The notes beneath the pieces were generated by a model. It searched no databases. It saw nothing but the letters and a program-made list of their open reading frames with translations, and had not been told where the DNA came from. Position numbers and translations under genes: made by a program. Below, piece after piece: positions 41,722 to 52,263 of a stretch of 64,000 nucleotides of DNA; position 1 is the first letter of the stretch; each line of letters begins with the position of its first letter. Where the stretch lies: the NCBI GenBank assembly GCA_963576725.1, contig OY755237.1, positions 55,713,805 to 55,777,804 of the forward strand, written 5' to 3'. Origin of the DNA: Azorinus chamasolen. Lineage: Eukaryota; Mollusca; Bivalvia; Cardiida; Solecurtidae.

Positions 41722-43232
41722 AACAAGATGTGTTTGTGAAACACTATGCCCCCTAGATATGATATTTGACCCTAAAGGATGACCTTCATCTTGACATGTC
41801 ACCCCTCAAAATGTGCAGTTTCATGGGGTGCACATGCATACCACATATCAAGTCTGTATCTCTACTGGTTCAAAAGTTATGGCCAATGTTAAAGTTGGTG
41901 ACCTTTGACCATGAAGGATGACCTTGACCTTGACATGTTACCCCTCAAACTGTGCAGCCAAATAAGAAACACATGTATACCAACTATCAAGTCTGTATCT
42001 CTACTGGTTCAAAAGTTATGGCCAATGTTAAAGTTGGTGACCTTTGACCCTGAAAGATGACCTTGACCTTGTAATGTCACCCCCCAAAAATGTGCAGCTT
42101 CATGAGATACACATAGCTTCATGAGATACACAAGCATGCCACATATCAAGTCTCTATCTGTACTGGTTCAAAAGTTATGGCCAATGTTAAAGTCAGTGAT
42201 TTGACCCATATGTTTGACCTCTGACCTTTAAGGATGACCTTGACCTTGACATGTCACCACTCAAAATGTGCGGCTTTATGAGATACATATGCATGCCAAA
42301 TATCAAGTCTCTATATGTACTTGCTCAAAAGTTATGACCAATGTCAAATTCGGAGATTTGACCCATGTGTTTGACCTCTGACCTTGAAAGATGACCTTGA
42401 CCTTGACATGTCACCCCTCAAAATGTGCAGGTTTATGAGATACATATGCATGCCAAATATCAAGTCACTAGCTGTACTGGCTCAAAAGTTATGACCAATG
42501 TTAAAGTTACAGACAAAGAAGCGGACAATTTTACCTTTGACCCTGAAGGATGACCTTGACCTTGACATGTCACCCGTCCAAATGTGCAGCTTCATGAGAT
42601 ACACACACTCGCCAAATATCAAGTCTCTATCTCTACTGGTCCAAAAGTTATGGCAAATGTTAAAGTCGGTGATTTGACCCATATATTTGACCTCTGACCT
42701 TGAAGGATGACCTTGACCTTGACATGTCACCCTTCAGAATGTGCGTCTTTATGAGATACATATGCATGCCAAATATCAAGTCTCTATCTGTACTGGCTCA
42801 AAAGTTATGACAAATGTTAAAGTTGCGTTAAAGTTACAGCCAAAAAACAGACAATTTGACCTTTGACCCTGAAGGATGACCTTGACCTTGACATGTCACC
42901 CCTCAAAATGTGCGGCTTCATGAGATACACAGGCATGCCAAATATCAAGTCTCTATCTCTACTGGTCCAACAGTTATGGCCAATGTTAAAGTCGGTGATT
43001 TGACCCATATATTTGACCTTTGACCTTGAATGATGACCTTGACCTTGACATGTCACCCCTCAAAATATGCGGTCCTATGAGATACATATGCATACCAAAT
43101 ATCAAGTCTCTATCTGTACTGGCTCAAAAGTTATGACCAATGTTAAAGTTGCTGACAAACAAACAGACAAACAGACAAACAAACAGACAGGGCAAAAACA
43201 ATATGCCCCCCAGATCTGATCTGGGGGGCATA
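41722..43232 (+). mobile_element. Tandem-array element E (AACAAGA type) nested in element D
   Basis: Starts AACAAGATG with hairpin GTGTTTGTGAAACAC (41730-41744), then TATGCCCCCT. About nine units of 140-175 bases share GATGACCTTGACCTTGACAT, GTCACCCCTCAAAATGTGC, CCAAATATCAAGTCTCTATC and TACTGGCTCAAAAGTTATG. Then come an AAACAGAC microsatellite (about 43155-43190) and a perfect 31-base terminal palindrome TATGCCCCCCAGATC-T-GATCTGGGGGGCATA (43202-43232). Array D sequence (TTGCACTTAA / AATAATGCAAAT) continues on both sides with no obvious duplication. Confidence 0.78.
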
Positions 43233-43693
43233 AAAATAATGCAAATCTATGCAAATATGAGGATGGCCATAACTTTTTCATTTGAAATGATACATTTACT
43301 TCAATTTTTTTACATATTTAAACCTTAATGTGAATTTTCACATATATTGCGGGGTGTTGATATGTCATTTTATTCTAAAGTTATGGTCCTTGAACTTTGT
43401 GTGTTCGTTGCTTTGTTTGTCGGTCAACTTTTAGTTTGTCTGTTGTTTTCTAGGAAAACTATTAAAATGATATAAATGAAACGTAACACAAATGTTTTAA
43501 GCAACAAAATTTGAAGCTGAGTTTATTTTGAGGTTCATTCAGTTTCTCTTTACTGAGTTATAATAAAAAATAGTATCACCTTAATATGGAAATCAAGATC
43601 TGAAGCACAGATTAGAAAATGTCAACACTTATAAGACATGTTGAATCAGAGAAAGTTTGCAAGTGGGCGTATTATGTACCGTATGCGGTACTC

Positions 43694-44250
43694 TTGTTAT
43701 AGATGATCTAGCCAGTTATCTCAAGTCTTTGGATATAGGTGTACAGTGCGGAAAGGAGAAAGTTTTGTATATTGTTATATGCTGATGATATAGTGCTATT
43801 AGCTGAAAGTGACAGCGATTTGCAGTGCTTACTAAGTGGTCTAAATGATTGGTGTCATTTAAATAACATGCATATTAAAAGTAACAAAAGCCAGATCGTC
43901 CATTCCGCCCATCATATATGCCTAAGACAACAGCAGAGTTTCATCTTGGTGAAGAGAGTCTTGCAATTGTTGATAGGTACACCTATCTTGGTTTAGTCCT
44001 ACACGAACATCTAGATTTCGGGGTTACAGCCAAGGCAGTTGCCCAGAATGCAAGTCGAGCCCTCGGTTTAGTTATTGCTAAATGCAAAGTTATAGGAGGA
44101 GTTCCCTGTAATGTTTTACACACTTGTATATTTCTGTGGTCTGGCCGACAATTAGTTACGGTGCTTCTATTTGGGGTCATAAATCCTATTCTTGCATCAA
44201 TGCTGTGCAGTATAGAGCCATGCGATTTTTTCTTGGGGTTGGTGTAGGAT
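43694..44250 (+). pseudogene. LINE reverse transcriptase, 3' fragment of the split gene
   Basis: Continues directly from 39641: IDDLASYLKSLDIGVQCG, then LLYADDIVLLAESDSDLQ with an intact YADD catalytic box, LNDWCHLNNMHIKSNKSQI, YTYLGLVLHEHLDF, QNASRALGLVIAKCK and RFFLGVGV-like remains. One frameshift lies near 43920 and more follow 44120. This RT (SGVRQGDxLSP, LLYADDIVL) is of the RTE/L1-like type rather than the CR1/Jockey type of the other two LINEs. Confidence 0.82.
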
Positions 44251-44584
44251 GCACACTGTGTGTGTCGTTATGACTGCATGCTTCTGGCCTGGCAGGGAAA
44301 ATATTTCCTTTTAGCTCCTGTGAATTGTAAGTGTGTGTCATTATGACCACATGTTTGCTTCTGTTCTAAGCCGAGAAGTTAAAGGTGTGTCTTCATACGG
44401 GTATGTTTCAGAATATCTGTCTGTGTTATATCTGTGTAAAGATGTTGAATGACGAACAATTTTGAAATCAGACTCCCTTAAGTTTGGATGTACAGACGAG
44501 TGAACAGGGTTAAGTTCTGCATCTTCAGTTTGTGTAGGCGCAAACTTTTTTAACAGCCCCTGACTATCGATGCGTATTACTGTG

Positions 44585-45268
44585 CTAGTATGATTGTTGC
44601 CTATCCTTGCATCTGTGTGTGTAAAAATTCGAACCATCAGTTTGGGTGTGTTGAAAGGGTTCAATACCTTTGGATTGCTCTTGACTATCAATTCTATAAC
44701 TGTATTGATATGTTTGTTGCCTATATTTAATTCTAAGTGAGGCTGGATCATCGCTAGTACTAGCACGGTAACTTTTTGAACAGCTCTCACTGTCTGTGTG
44801 TCTTTCAAAGGAATTCAACGAATGGCCAGCACGTGTGCTGTGGTCAGAATATGGGCCACACAGTTTACAACTGGTGTCAGGACGCATGCTTTTTGTTGGA
44901 TTAAATGTGTCCTGCTTGAAAGACATATTGTAATCTGCCTTTTGTCTAGAATGGTATGCAGCATAAGGGTTTTATTTCATGTATGGAATTCTATTTTGAG
45001 TTTCATTTTCAAACATCTCATTTTGTTTAGGCAAAAACTTGTAAGGTTGTGAATTGAGATATGAATTGTCATTTTCAAAACTGCCAAAATCTGGGAATTG
45101 CTCACTCTCAATACTGGGGTAATTACTATTGCTCTTAGTTGTCAAGCCTACATGATTCTGAAATGACACATGCTTTGAATTACTCATTGAGTAATGCTGT
45201 GGCGAAGAAGCAAGGCGAACAGATTCCTGTACCTTTTTACCAATAGCACTAAAAGAAATAAAAGCCAA
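44585..45268 (-). pseudogene. Serine/asparagine-rich ORF with one in-frame stop
   Basis: One minus-strand frame runs from about 45290 to 44585 interrupted only by a TAA near 44972. Upstream part: KKVQESVRLASSPQHYSMS, GLTTKSNSNYPSIESEQFPD; downstream part: MSFKQDTFNPTKSMRPDTSC, KLCGPYSDHSTRAGHSLNSF, RQQTYQYSYRIDSQEQSKGI. It may start at a splice acceptor (TTTTATTTCTTTTAG at about 45249). Composition is low-complexity S/N/Q/H/Y. I do not recognise it; it may be a fast-evolving gene, a pseudogene, or chance in a biased sequence. Confidence 0.3.
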
Positions 45269-45289
45269 TAAGCTTGTCCCATAGTTGCA

Positions 45290-46200
45290 TATTTTGACTC
45301 CATCTTACAAAAATATTTTAAGTGTTAAGTCATGAAAGTAACCGAATTGGTCACGGCACAAATGTAATCGGATTGGTCTGTATACAGAGTTTTCATAGAA
45401 AACTCTGCATTCAGCCGGTTTAATTAACCCTCGTTCTATTTTATCTTAAAACATTTACAAAACAGAGTGAAAATACGCAACACGGTGGCTAGATTTTCAG
45501 TTTAGAACTTTAATCTTTGAAATTTAATGCCAGTTGAATTAACAGGATGAACCTTAACTATTTTAAAAGCAAACCTAAAGCAAACTATAACAGAAAGGGA
45601 GAGAGAGAGAAGGGACAGCAAGGAGAATAGTAAGAGTTGAAGAAAGGTGGCCAGCTGGAGAAGAGAGAGGTAAACTATACCATTATATAACCTTTGTGTC
45701 TCGTACCAAACTGAGCACAGGACAGAGAAAACAGACAGTATATATAGGGAGAGAACAATAAAGAACCAGACTTGTACTTGCATGCAAATACAGCGAGTTA
45801 CACTCTGTATAGCAGGCAAACCATGTGCAAAGGGAATTTACCAGAGTTAAGGCGATTAAAATGACAAAGAGACAAGACTGACAGAAGAATACTAATACCT
45901 GGCAAATACATGTGTAGAAACAAAGACACGTGTTATCATAGGTCTTTGGTAGAAAGCATGCAGATCATGCAGGTACTTGCAACTGATCAGTCATTTAATG
46001 AGTGATCAGTTGCAAGTACCTGCATGTGTTTGAAATAATTCTCATACTTTCAGAATATTCAGACTGTTCAGGGTCTGTTCTGTTTACAAAGGATTGAAAA
46101 GACGGTACTATAAGGTAACAGTATAAGTAGTGGCAGAAATAACAGCATCATATTCATATATGTTGCAAACTCCCTATTCTATTTTCCATTTTAAATGAAT
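45290..46200. other. Intergenic stretch with a GA-rich tract
   Basis: A purine-rich run (GGGAGAGAGAGAGAAGGGAC area) at about 45595-45670. At about 45960-46025 a palindrome with arms CATGCAGGTACTTGCAACTG / CAGTTGCAAGTACCTGCATG. Half an Hp1 hairpin at about 46065-46090. Confidence 0.45.
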
Positions 46201-46229
46201 TATATACACTGCTCCGGTCCAGTCATTAT

Positions 46230-46359
46230 TTCAGGTGTGGTCCGTGTTTTAGCTTGTTAAGGAGAGCAGAGGGAACCAGCTACCGATGACGTAAATCAAT
46301 TCGGGTCATGTGAGAAGTCTTGTGACTTTTTATTCATTCTTTTGTGAACACCCAAACAG
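46230..46359 (+). promoter_or_regulatory. Candidate promoter and non-coding first exon of the cathepsin gene
   Basis: A less AT-rich island contains TGACGTAA (CRE-like, 46287-46294) and GTCATGTGAG (46305-46314), which differs from the MITF/TFEB M-box GTCATGTGAC at the last base. It ends at a strong donor, CCCAAACAG|GTGAGT, at 46359/46360. The first coding exon at 52085 begins after a good acceptor (TTTTGTTTCAG) upstream of the ATG, so an untranslated first exon is expected somewhere to the left. The link is inference. Confidence 0.35.
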
Positions 46360-46669
46360 GTGAGTTAACTGTTATCTTATTGATATCATTATCTGTCTTA
46401 TCTTTAGTAAACACAAAATTGAATAGTTACCTGATACATTTAAATTATTGTTTCGGTTTGACTTCGCTTATCGTGAAGTGTTTGTCTTTCGGGAATTCGG
46501 CAAACTGAATTATTTTTAAGCGTCGTTCTATTTTCAGTTTCGATGTCATGAGTATATTTTCTGTCCTGGCAATATGCCTACAAATTTGTCCAAGGGGCTG
46601 ATAATGTATCGTAGACTCACCTTCTATCGAACCTCACTTGTTTATCGAACCTTTCATTTTTTTTGTGGT

Positions 46670-47240
46670 TTTGCAACAAATAGTGAAAACTTTGAAAACC
46701 TTCTCTTCTGAAACTTGAAGGTTCTTAGCTTTCATATTTGGCACATAGCATCATGTTCAGGTTTTCTACAAATTTTATATAAATTATAGCCCCGGGGTCA
46801 AAATTGGCCCGCCCCAGGGGTGGGCAGTTTTCAATAGAAACAAATAGTGAAATCTTTGAATATCTTCTTCTCTGAAACTGGAAGGTTCTCGGCTTTCATA
46901 TTTTGCATATAGCATCATGTTCAGGTCCGCTACAAAAGTTATATAAATTATGCCCCTGGGGTCAAAATTGGCCCCGCCCCAGGGGTAGCCAGTTTTCAAT
47001 AGAAACATATTGTGAAAACTTTGAAAATCTTCTCGTCTGAAACTGGAAGGTTCTTAGCTTTCATATTTGGCACATAGCATCATGTTTAGGTCTTCTACAA
47101 AAGTTGTATAAATTGTGCCGCTTGGGTCAAAATAAGCCACGCCCCAGGGCCGGCTAGTTTTCTATAGAAACATATAGTGAAAACCTTCTCCTCTGATTGT
47201 CTGGTGAGTGCTTCAGGGCCATTCTGGCCCTCTTGTTTAG
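46670..47240 (-). mobile_element. Second copy of tandem-array element A, inverted
   Basis: Minus-strand reading starts AACAAGAGGGCCAGAATGGC with hairpin GGGCCAGAATGGCCC, then about three units matching those at 6.2-7.1 kb (CTGGCCACCCCTGGGGC, GCCAAATATGAAAGC). Its 3' end is truncated near 46670 at a block (ATCGAACCTTTCATTTTTTT) shared with 25.75 kb. Confidence 0.7.
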
Positions 47241-50200
47241 GTAAAAAATTCCCTTGAAAAGAGTGACTTATAAAAAATAGGTTAATGAAATGATCACTTC
47301 ATCAGGGCTATTTTGGAGTACAAATACCCTTTTTGTGCCTTTACAAACAGTAGATCCAGTTGAGACCGCTCCTTTTGGAGCCGTCTAATCAAGATCTGCT
47401 CTGTTTGCTAATAAAATTATAGAAGATCTGATCTTTCTATTAAAGCCGAAAAATCTTGTGTGCATATACCATTGTAATAATTTAGCCTTACATCAGAAAA
47501 TATTCATGGTATCTTTATTTCTTACATGAATGTGCAACACAGAAAGGGTTAATAAAGAATTATGAGAGTAATGAAGATAGCTCCTATGGGAGTAATCTAA
47601 CTTGCCATCCTGCATTTAGCTACCATGTCTCATAGACCTAGAAGTAGACTTCTTTTGAATGGCTGCTGCAGAGAGGTTTTACTTTATAACCAGTCAAGTT
47701 GGTTCCAGTGTTCAAGTGGTCGTGATACTTATCCAAATGTGACTGACCAGCATTATCTTTCATGGTGATGTCTCACTCCCTCCCAACTTGGGTCACATGA
47801 CTTTTGTGGTTTCTTAAGTCTGTCACATGGCCAACTTTTTAAAGTCATATGATATAGCATTATAAAATAATTTGAACAGCTAGTGATTACACAGTCTCTG
47901 GCTCAACAGGGAAACAGTTCACTTGCCTGGCCGGTAACATTTGCTGAGTGCTGACAGGAAGCTGTAAGTAGCTCGCTTTTTGCCTGTCGAGATTGTACTA
48001 ATTATGAAGGGTTTGATGAATATCTTCAAGTGCTTTGAGATACTCTGCATTCTAGTCTTTGTAACGCAATGCAATGTTCATTTTAACCCTTGACATCTTT
48101 GAAAAAACATAGTAGACCTGGATCATGCAGCTCCTATAGGAGCTGTCTGATGTATTACCTGTCTAGCCCTATAGATCACATCCTTCAGTTTTTGTCTTAG
48201 CCTAAAATTCTCTAGAAAAAAATACATTATAAAAATTAAATTGATGAATATTCATGTAATTATCAATTCACTAATAAATGTTCATGAGGGAATTATTTTG
48301 CTTCTTTAGTCTTCATTTGCCTTTAATCCTTTCCCTCATATAAATTTCACGCATTTGCAAACAGAGTAGACCCAGATCAGATGGCTCCTAGAGGAGCCAT
48401 CTGATCAGGGACTGCTCTGTTTGCTAATAGAATTTGAAAGATCTATATCTTTGCTTTCTTAGATGTCTACAATGTTCCACCTTCCATATTTCTTTATAAC
48501 TATTTTGTTAATGAATATTCAGTAAGTATTGAAATTGGGAAAGGGTTTTGCATACTGAGTATTTGCAGTCTACTGAAATTGTCAAAGTTGATTTGTCATC
48601 TATTGTTCCATAAAAATACAGCCAGAGTGTCACAAACAGACTATTTGCAAAAGTAAACTTGCTTACGCTGCAAATAAGTAGAGTTCCATGTCAATAATAA
48701 TTTTGCTAGCATTTCTTTTAACCCTCTCCTGTAGCACCCATGTACATTAAGGAATATTAACATCATGAGTTCCAGAAGGAGCAGTTTGGTCAGGTTATAC
48801 ATTATTTTCTGCTCTATTTACACTTTACTCAATGAATATTTATGAAGAATACAATGACATCTTGAATATCAATTAGATTATTTTTCATAATAGCACATGA
48901 ACAGAGGAAGTTTTGGTCATGGCAGAAGCTGTAAATTCTATAAGCAAACAGACCCAACTTTGATTAGACAGCTCCTGTAGGAGCTGTCTTATATAATTAT
49001 CAGGATCTTCTCTGTTTGCAAAGGGGTAAAAAGGCATAAATTTTATGGAGTAAAGGGTTAATTAATTTAGTTAGCTTTACAGACATAGAAAAGAGCTTGG
49101 ATATCCGATTATTTATGGTCAGTATGGTAGTTTACAGTATGGCATGGCTATTGTAATTGTTGATGTACATTACTGTGACAAGGTATTGGAAAAACTTACA
49201 TAGGGTCATAATATCCATACACGAGAGCTATAAATAACACTAGGCTATAGGTGCTAAGTCATGCAGAACTTATTTGGTTACAAAACTTCCTTTTTTGAGA
49301 CTGTATTGTGATGAACAAGTTCAGTTTTTTTTAAGTGTATCCTGTTTTGTATTCATGAGCTGTAATTGTATTTTAGCCCCGTCTTCCAGGAATATTAATT
49401 TAACCCTCTACTCCATCAATATTCATGTAAGAAATGATGACATCATGAATATTAATTACACTGTTATAACAGCACATGGACACATGAATATTTGGCCACA
49501 GCAGAAACTGTAGAATCAAATCTACATTATATCAAAAGCAAACACTGCAGACTCTGATCACATGGCTCCTACAAGAGCCGTCTGATCTTTGTCTACTCTG
49601 TTTGCAAAGGCATATTTATGGAGTAAAGGGTTATGATTCTAAATAAGAATTTATTACTGCATGAATACTCAATAATTCCATGGACTGAATTTTTATATTG
49701 AATTGAATTTATATTGAATTTCAGGATCTGAACTGTATGATTTCATAAGCAAACGGAGTGGATTCTAATCAGACAGCTCCTACAAGAACTGTCTGATCTG
49801 GCCCTATACTGTTTGCAAAGGCATATCGATAGTTTAAAATGTTTACATTTTACATAAAACTACATGTAAACTCTCCTTATATAGCTGTTTTAGAAACATT
49901 AACCTTTCACCTCGTAAATAACTAATCAGGAATCTATGCTACATTTTTATAATGGTATATATAAAAAAGGGAATTGTTGGACATTTTAGAAACTATCAGA
50001 GCTCCAGATAAGACGTAAATTTAAATATTTTCAACAATTGCTCTTTATTTCTTCACCAAACCCTATACTGCGACTACTCTTTAGAATAGTCTCAAAGAGA
50101 CAATTCTAAAGATTAGTCACAATATAGGGTTTGGTGGAGAAATGATGATTGTAGCATTTGGGTACACATCGTTATCTGTAGCTCTGAACTATGTTTTACT

Positions 50201-52084
50201 TTATTTACTAAAATTGCATGTATTAACGGTTACCCTTTCCTTCATGAATACATGTATTTATGTCAGAAATAATGATGTCATCAATATAAATTAGATTAAT
50301 TTGTTATAATAGCACGTGGGCACAGGAATTGTTGGCATTGACAGAAACTGTAGAATCATACATGAATCTATATTATATTAAGCAAACAGAGCAGACCCTG
50401 ATCAGACAGCTCCTATAGGAGCCGTCTGATCTAGGTCTACTCTGTTTGCAAAGGCATAGAAAGGTGTATTTATGGAGGAAAGGGTTACTATGCCATTTTA
50501 AAAATTAATCTACATGTAATTTATGATGTCATAATTTATTTCACGAATATTCATGGAGTAAATGGCTAAGCACTGATGGGCTATTGAAAGAGTTAACCCT
50601 TTCCCTCTTACAAGCACCTTTTCACTCATTTGCAAACAGCAGACCCAGATCAAACAGCTCCTGTAGGAGCCATCTGATCAGGGTCTGCTCTGTTTGCTTG
50701 TTACATGATACCGGTAATATACATGTAGATATGATTCTACAGGTTTTGTCATTACAAAAAAAACCCTCTTGGATATACATTAAAAAAATCAGCTAGTAGA
50801 TGTTCATGATGTCATTATTTCCTACATGAATATTGAACAGGGAAAAGGTTGAGGAGGTTTTCCTGTCATGTTTCTTTGCCTCATGTAATTTCCTTTGTGG
50901 CTGAGCATCCTAGAGAATGCTGTGACCTAGCCCTTTGAACACCAAGTGCATTAACAACCTCTCTACAACAACCACTCAAAAACAAGTTTAGATTTCTGAA
51001 AGCTTAACCCCTTACTGATCTGGGTCTATTCTGCATAATTTATGGAGTAAAGGGTTAACCCTTTGAATATGGGAAACCAGTGCACTGGTGTTTTCAAACA
51101 GTTTCGATCCATATTAGAGGGTAGTTTGTCATTCAAAATCCTTTAGCAAGTTTAACCCTTTCCATGTTCAGTATTCAGGGGAAAAAATAATGACATCATC
51201 AATATTTATTAGTCGAACTTTTATGATGTAAACTTTTCAAGGATTTTTTTGCTGTGACAAAAATAGTTGAATCAGATCTGTATCATGTCAAAAGCAAACA
51301 AAGCAGACCCCGATCAGACTGCTCCTATTGGAGCCATCTGATCTGGGTATACTCTGTTTGCAAATGCCTGAAAATGGGTTTATATGATTATGTAGGAAAG
51401 GGTTAACTATTTCAAATTAAGTAAAGGGTTAAATATTTCATACTGATAAGATTGTATAGTTAAACATTGATGACTATTCCACTGCCGTTTTTTCCTTCAG
51501 TTAATTATACACATTATATTGGATAATTTTATGATAGCCTAAATGTACACAGTTTGGATCCAGATGAGATGCATAGTCTAGTAACTTATTAACTCTTTAC
51601 TTCATGAATATTCATGGAAGAAATTATGACATCATCAATATTAATTTGATCTATGAACATAGGAAATTTTTGCCAAAGCAAAAATTGTAGAATCAAATCT
51701 ACATTTAATTGCATAAACAAAAAGTGCAGACCCAGATCAGACAACTTCTAAAGTACAGAGCAACAGATATATGTGCTAACTCAAATACTAAAATTGTCAT
51801 TTCTCCACCAAACCCTATGTTGTGACCACTCTTTAGAATCGTCTGAAAGCGACGATTCTGAAGAGTGGTCACAACATAGGGTTCGATGGAGAAATAAACG
51901 AGTTATTCTTGAAAGTGTTTTGAAATACATGTAGCCCTCTTATCTGGTCCTGGACCTCTGCACTCTGACGGCATTGACTTTGCTTTTTTTGAGAAATGGA
52001 ATACGCATTGGTGGTAGAGAGGGGGATACTGGGTGTCCAAATTCTTGGAGAAATTATAATGATGTTTTTTATATTTTGTTTCAG
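47241..52084. other. Intergenic or 5' intron tract packed with palindromic repeats
   Basis: No exon found. Clean Hp1 hairpins: 48357-48424, 48944-49019, 49538-49604, 50382-50449, 50632-50697, 51294-51361; less complete ones at about 47344-47410, 48107-48160 and 49745-49820. Hp3 palindromes: 50048-50142 and 51800-51894. Several Hp1 copies show the full unit: TTAACCC or related left end, GAATATTCATGTAAGAAATA, the hairpin, then TTTATGGAGTAAAGGGTTA, a length of 250-300 bases. Two orientations alternate with no rule seen. Confidence 0.6.
51800..51894. repeat. Palindromic repeat, family Hp3, intact copy
   Basis: A 95-base hairpin with arms TTTCTCCACCAAACCCTATG and CATAGGGTTCGATGGAGAAA and centre GTCTGAAAGCGAC. 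Other copies: 50048-50142, about 59115-59213, about 62355-62437, and damaged ones at 2117-2315 and 57079-57135. Confidence 0.75.
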
Positions 52085-52115
52085 TTTCTCCAAGTAACAA
52101 GCCTACATCTCAGCC

Positions 52116-52263
52116 ATGATCTACTTGCTATGTATAGCCGCTGTTCTGCACTGCGCTCTGGCTCTGCCTAGGGTGGACTTGAACCAGGCCCTGCACATAC
52201 AAACTGCCATAGATAAGAATGAGGACATGGATAATATTTTTGGCCTCTTTAAAAGAATACATA
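52116..52263 (+). CDS. Cathepsin L exon with start codon
   Basis: ATG at 52116; [17 protein letters not shown] is a clear signal peptide, followed by the propeptide start ([12 protein letters not shown]). Donor CATA|GTAAGT, phase 1. The exon probably extends upstream to 52085, after the acceptor TTTTGTTTCAG. Confidence 0.92.

Larger units (their letters stand above)
39642..43693 (-). mobile_element. Tandem-array element D (AACAAGA type) inserted in a LINE
   Basis: Read on the minus strand it starts AACAAGAGTACCGCATACGG with hairpin GTACCGCATACGGTAC (about 43671-43686) and then ATAATACGCCCAC; it ends with the palindrome ACCACCTTTATAAGGTGGGC and GTATAA near 39642. A CCGT/TCGT microsatellite lies near the left end (39689-39718). 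The array has units of about 190 bases with TTTGTCCGCTGTTTTCTGG, TTAATGAAACTTCACACAAA and GAGTTATGGCCCTTG. Removing it exactly rejoins the LINE frame. A mariner-like element and element E have inserted into the array. Confidence 0.75.

Noticed and set aside
42482..43056. Minus-strand ORFs of about 80 codons with repeated MTCQGQGH-like starts
   Set aside because: They are translations of the element E units and repeat with the same period.
39637..43698. TTATA as a 5-base target duplication of element D
   Set aside because: Element E and C end in CATAA on their own without a matching left flank, so the terminal TATAA is better seen as part of the element; left open in the finding.
47241..51362. 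Regularly spaced palindromic repeats resembling a CRISPR array
   Set aside because: Spacing varies from hundreds of bases to kilobases, orientation alternates, copies are diverged, and the host is an intron-bearing animal genome; these are dispersed MITE-like repeats.
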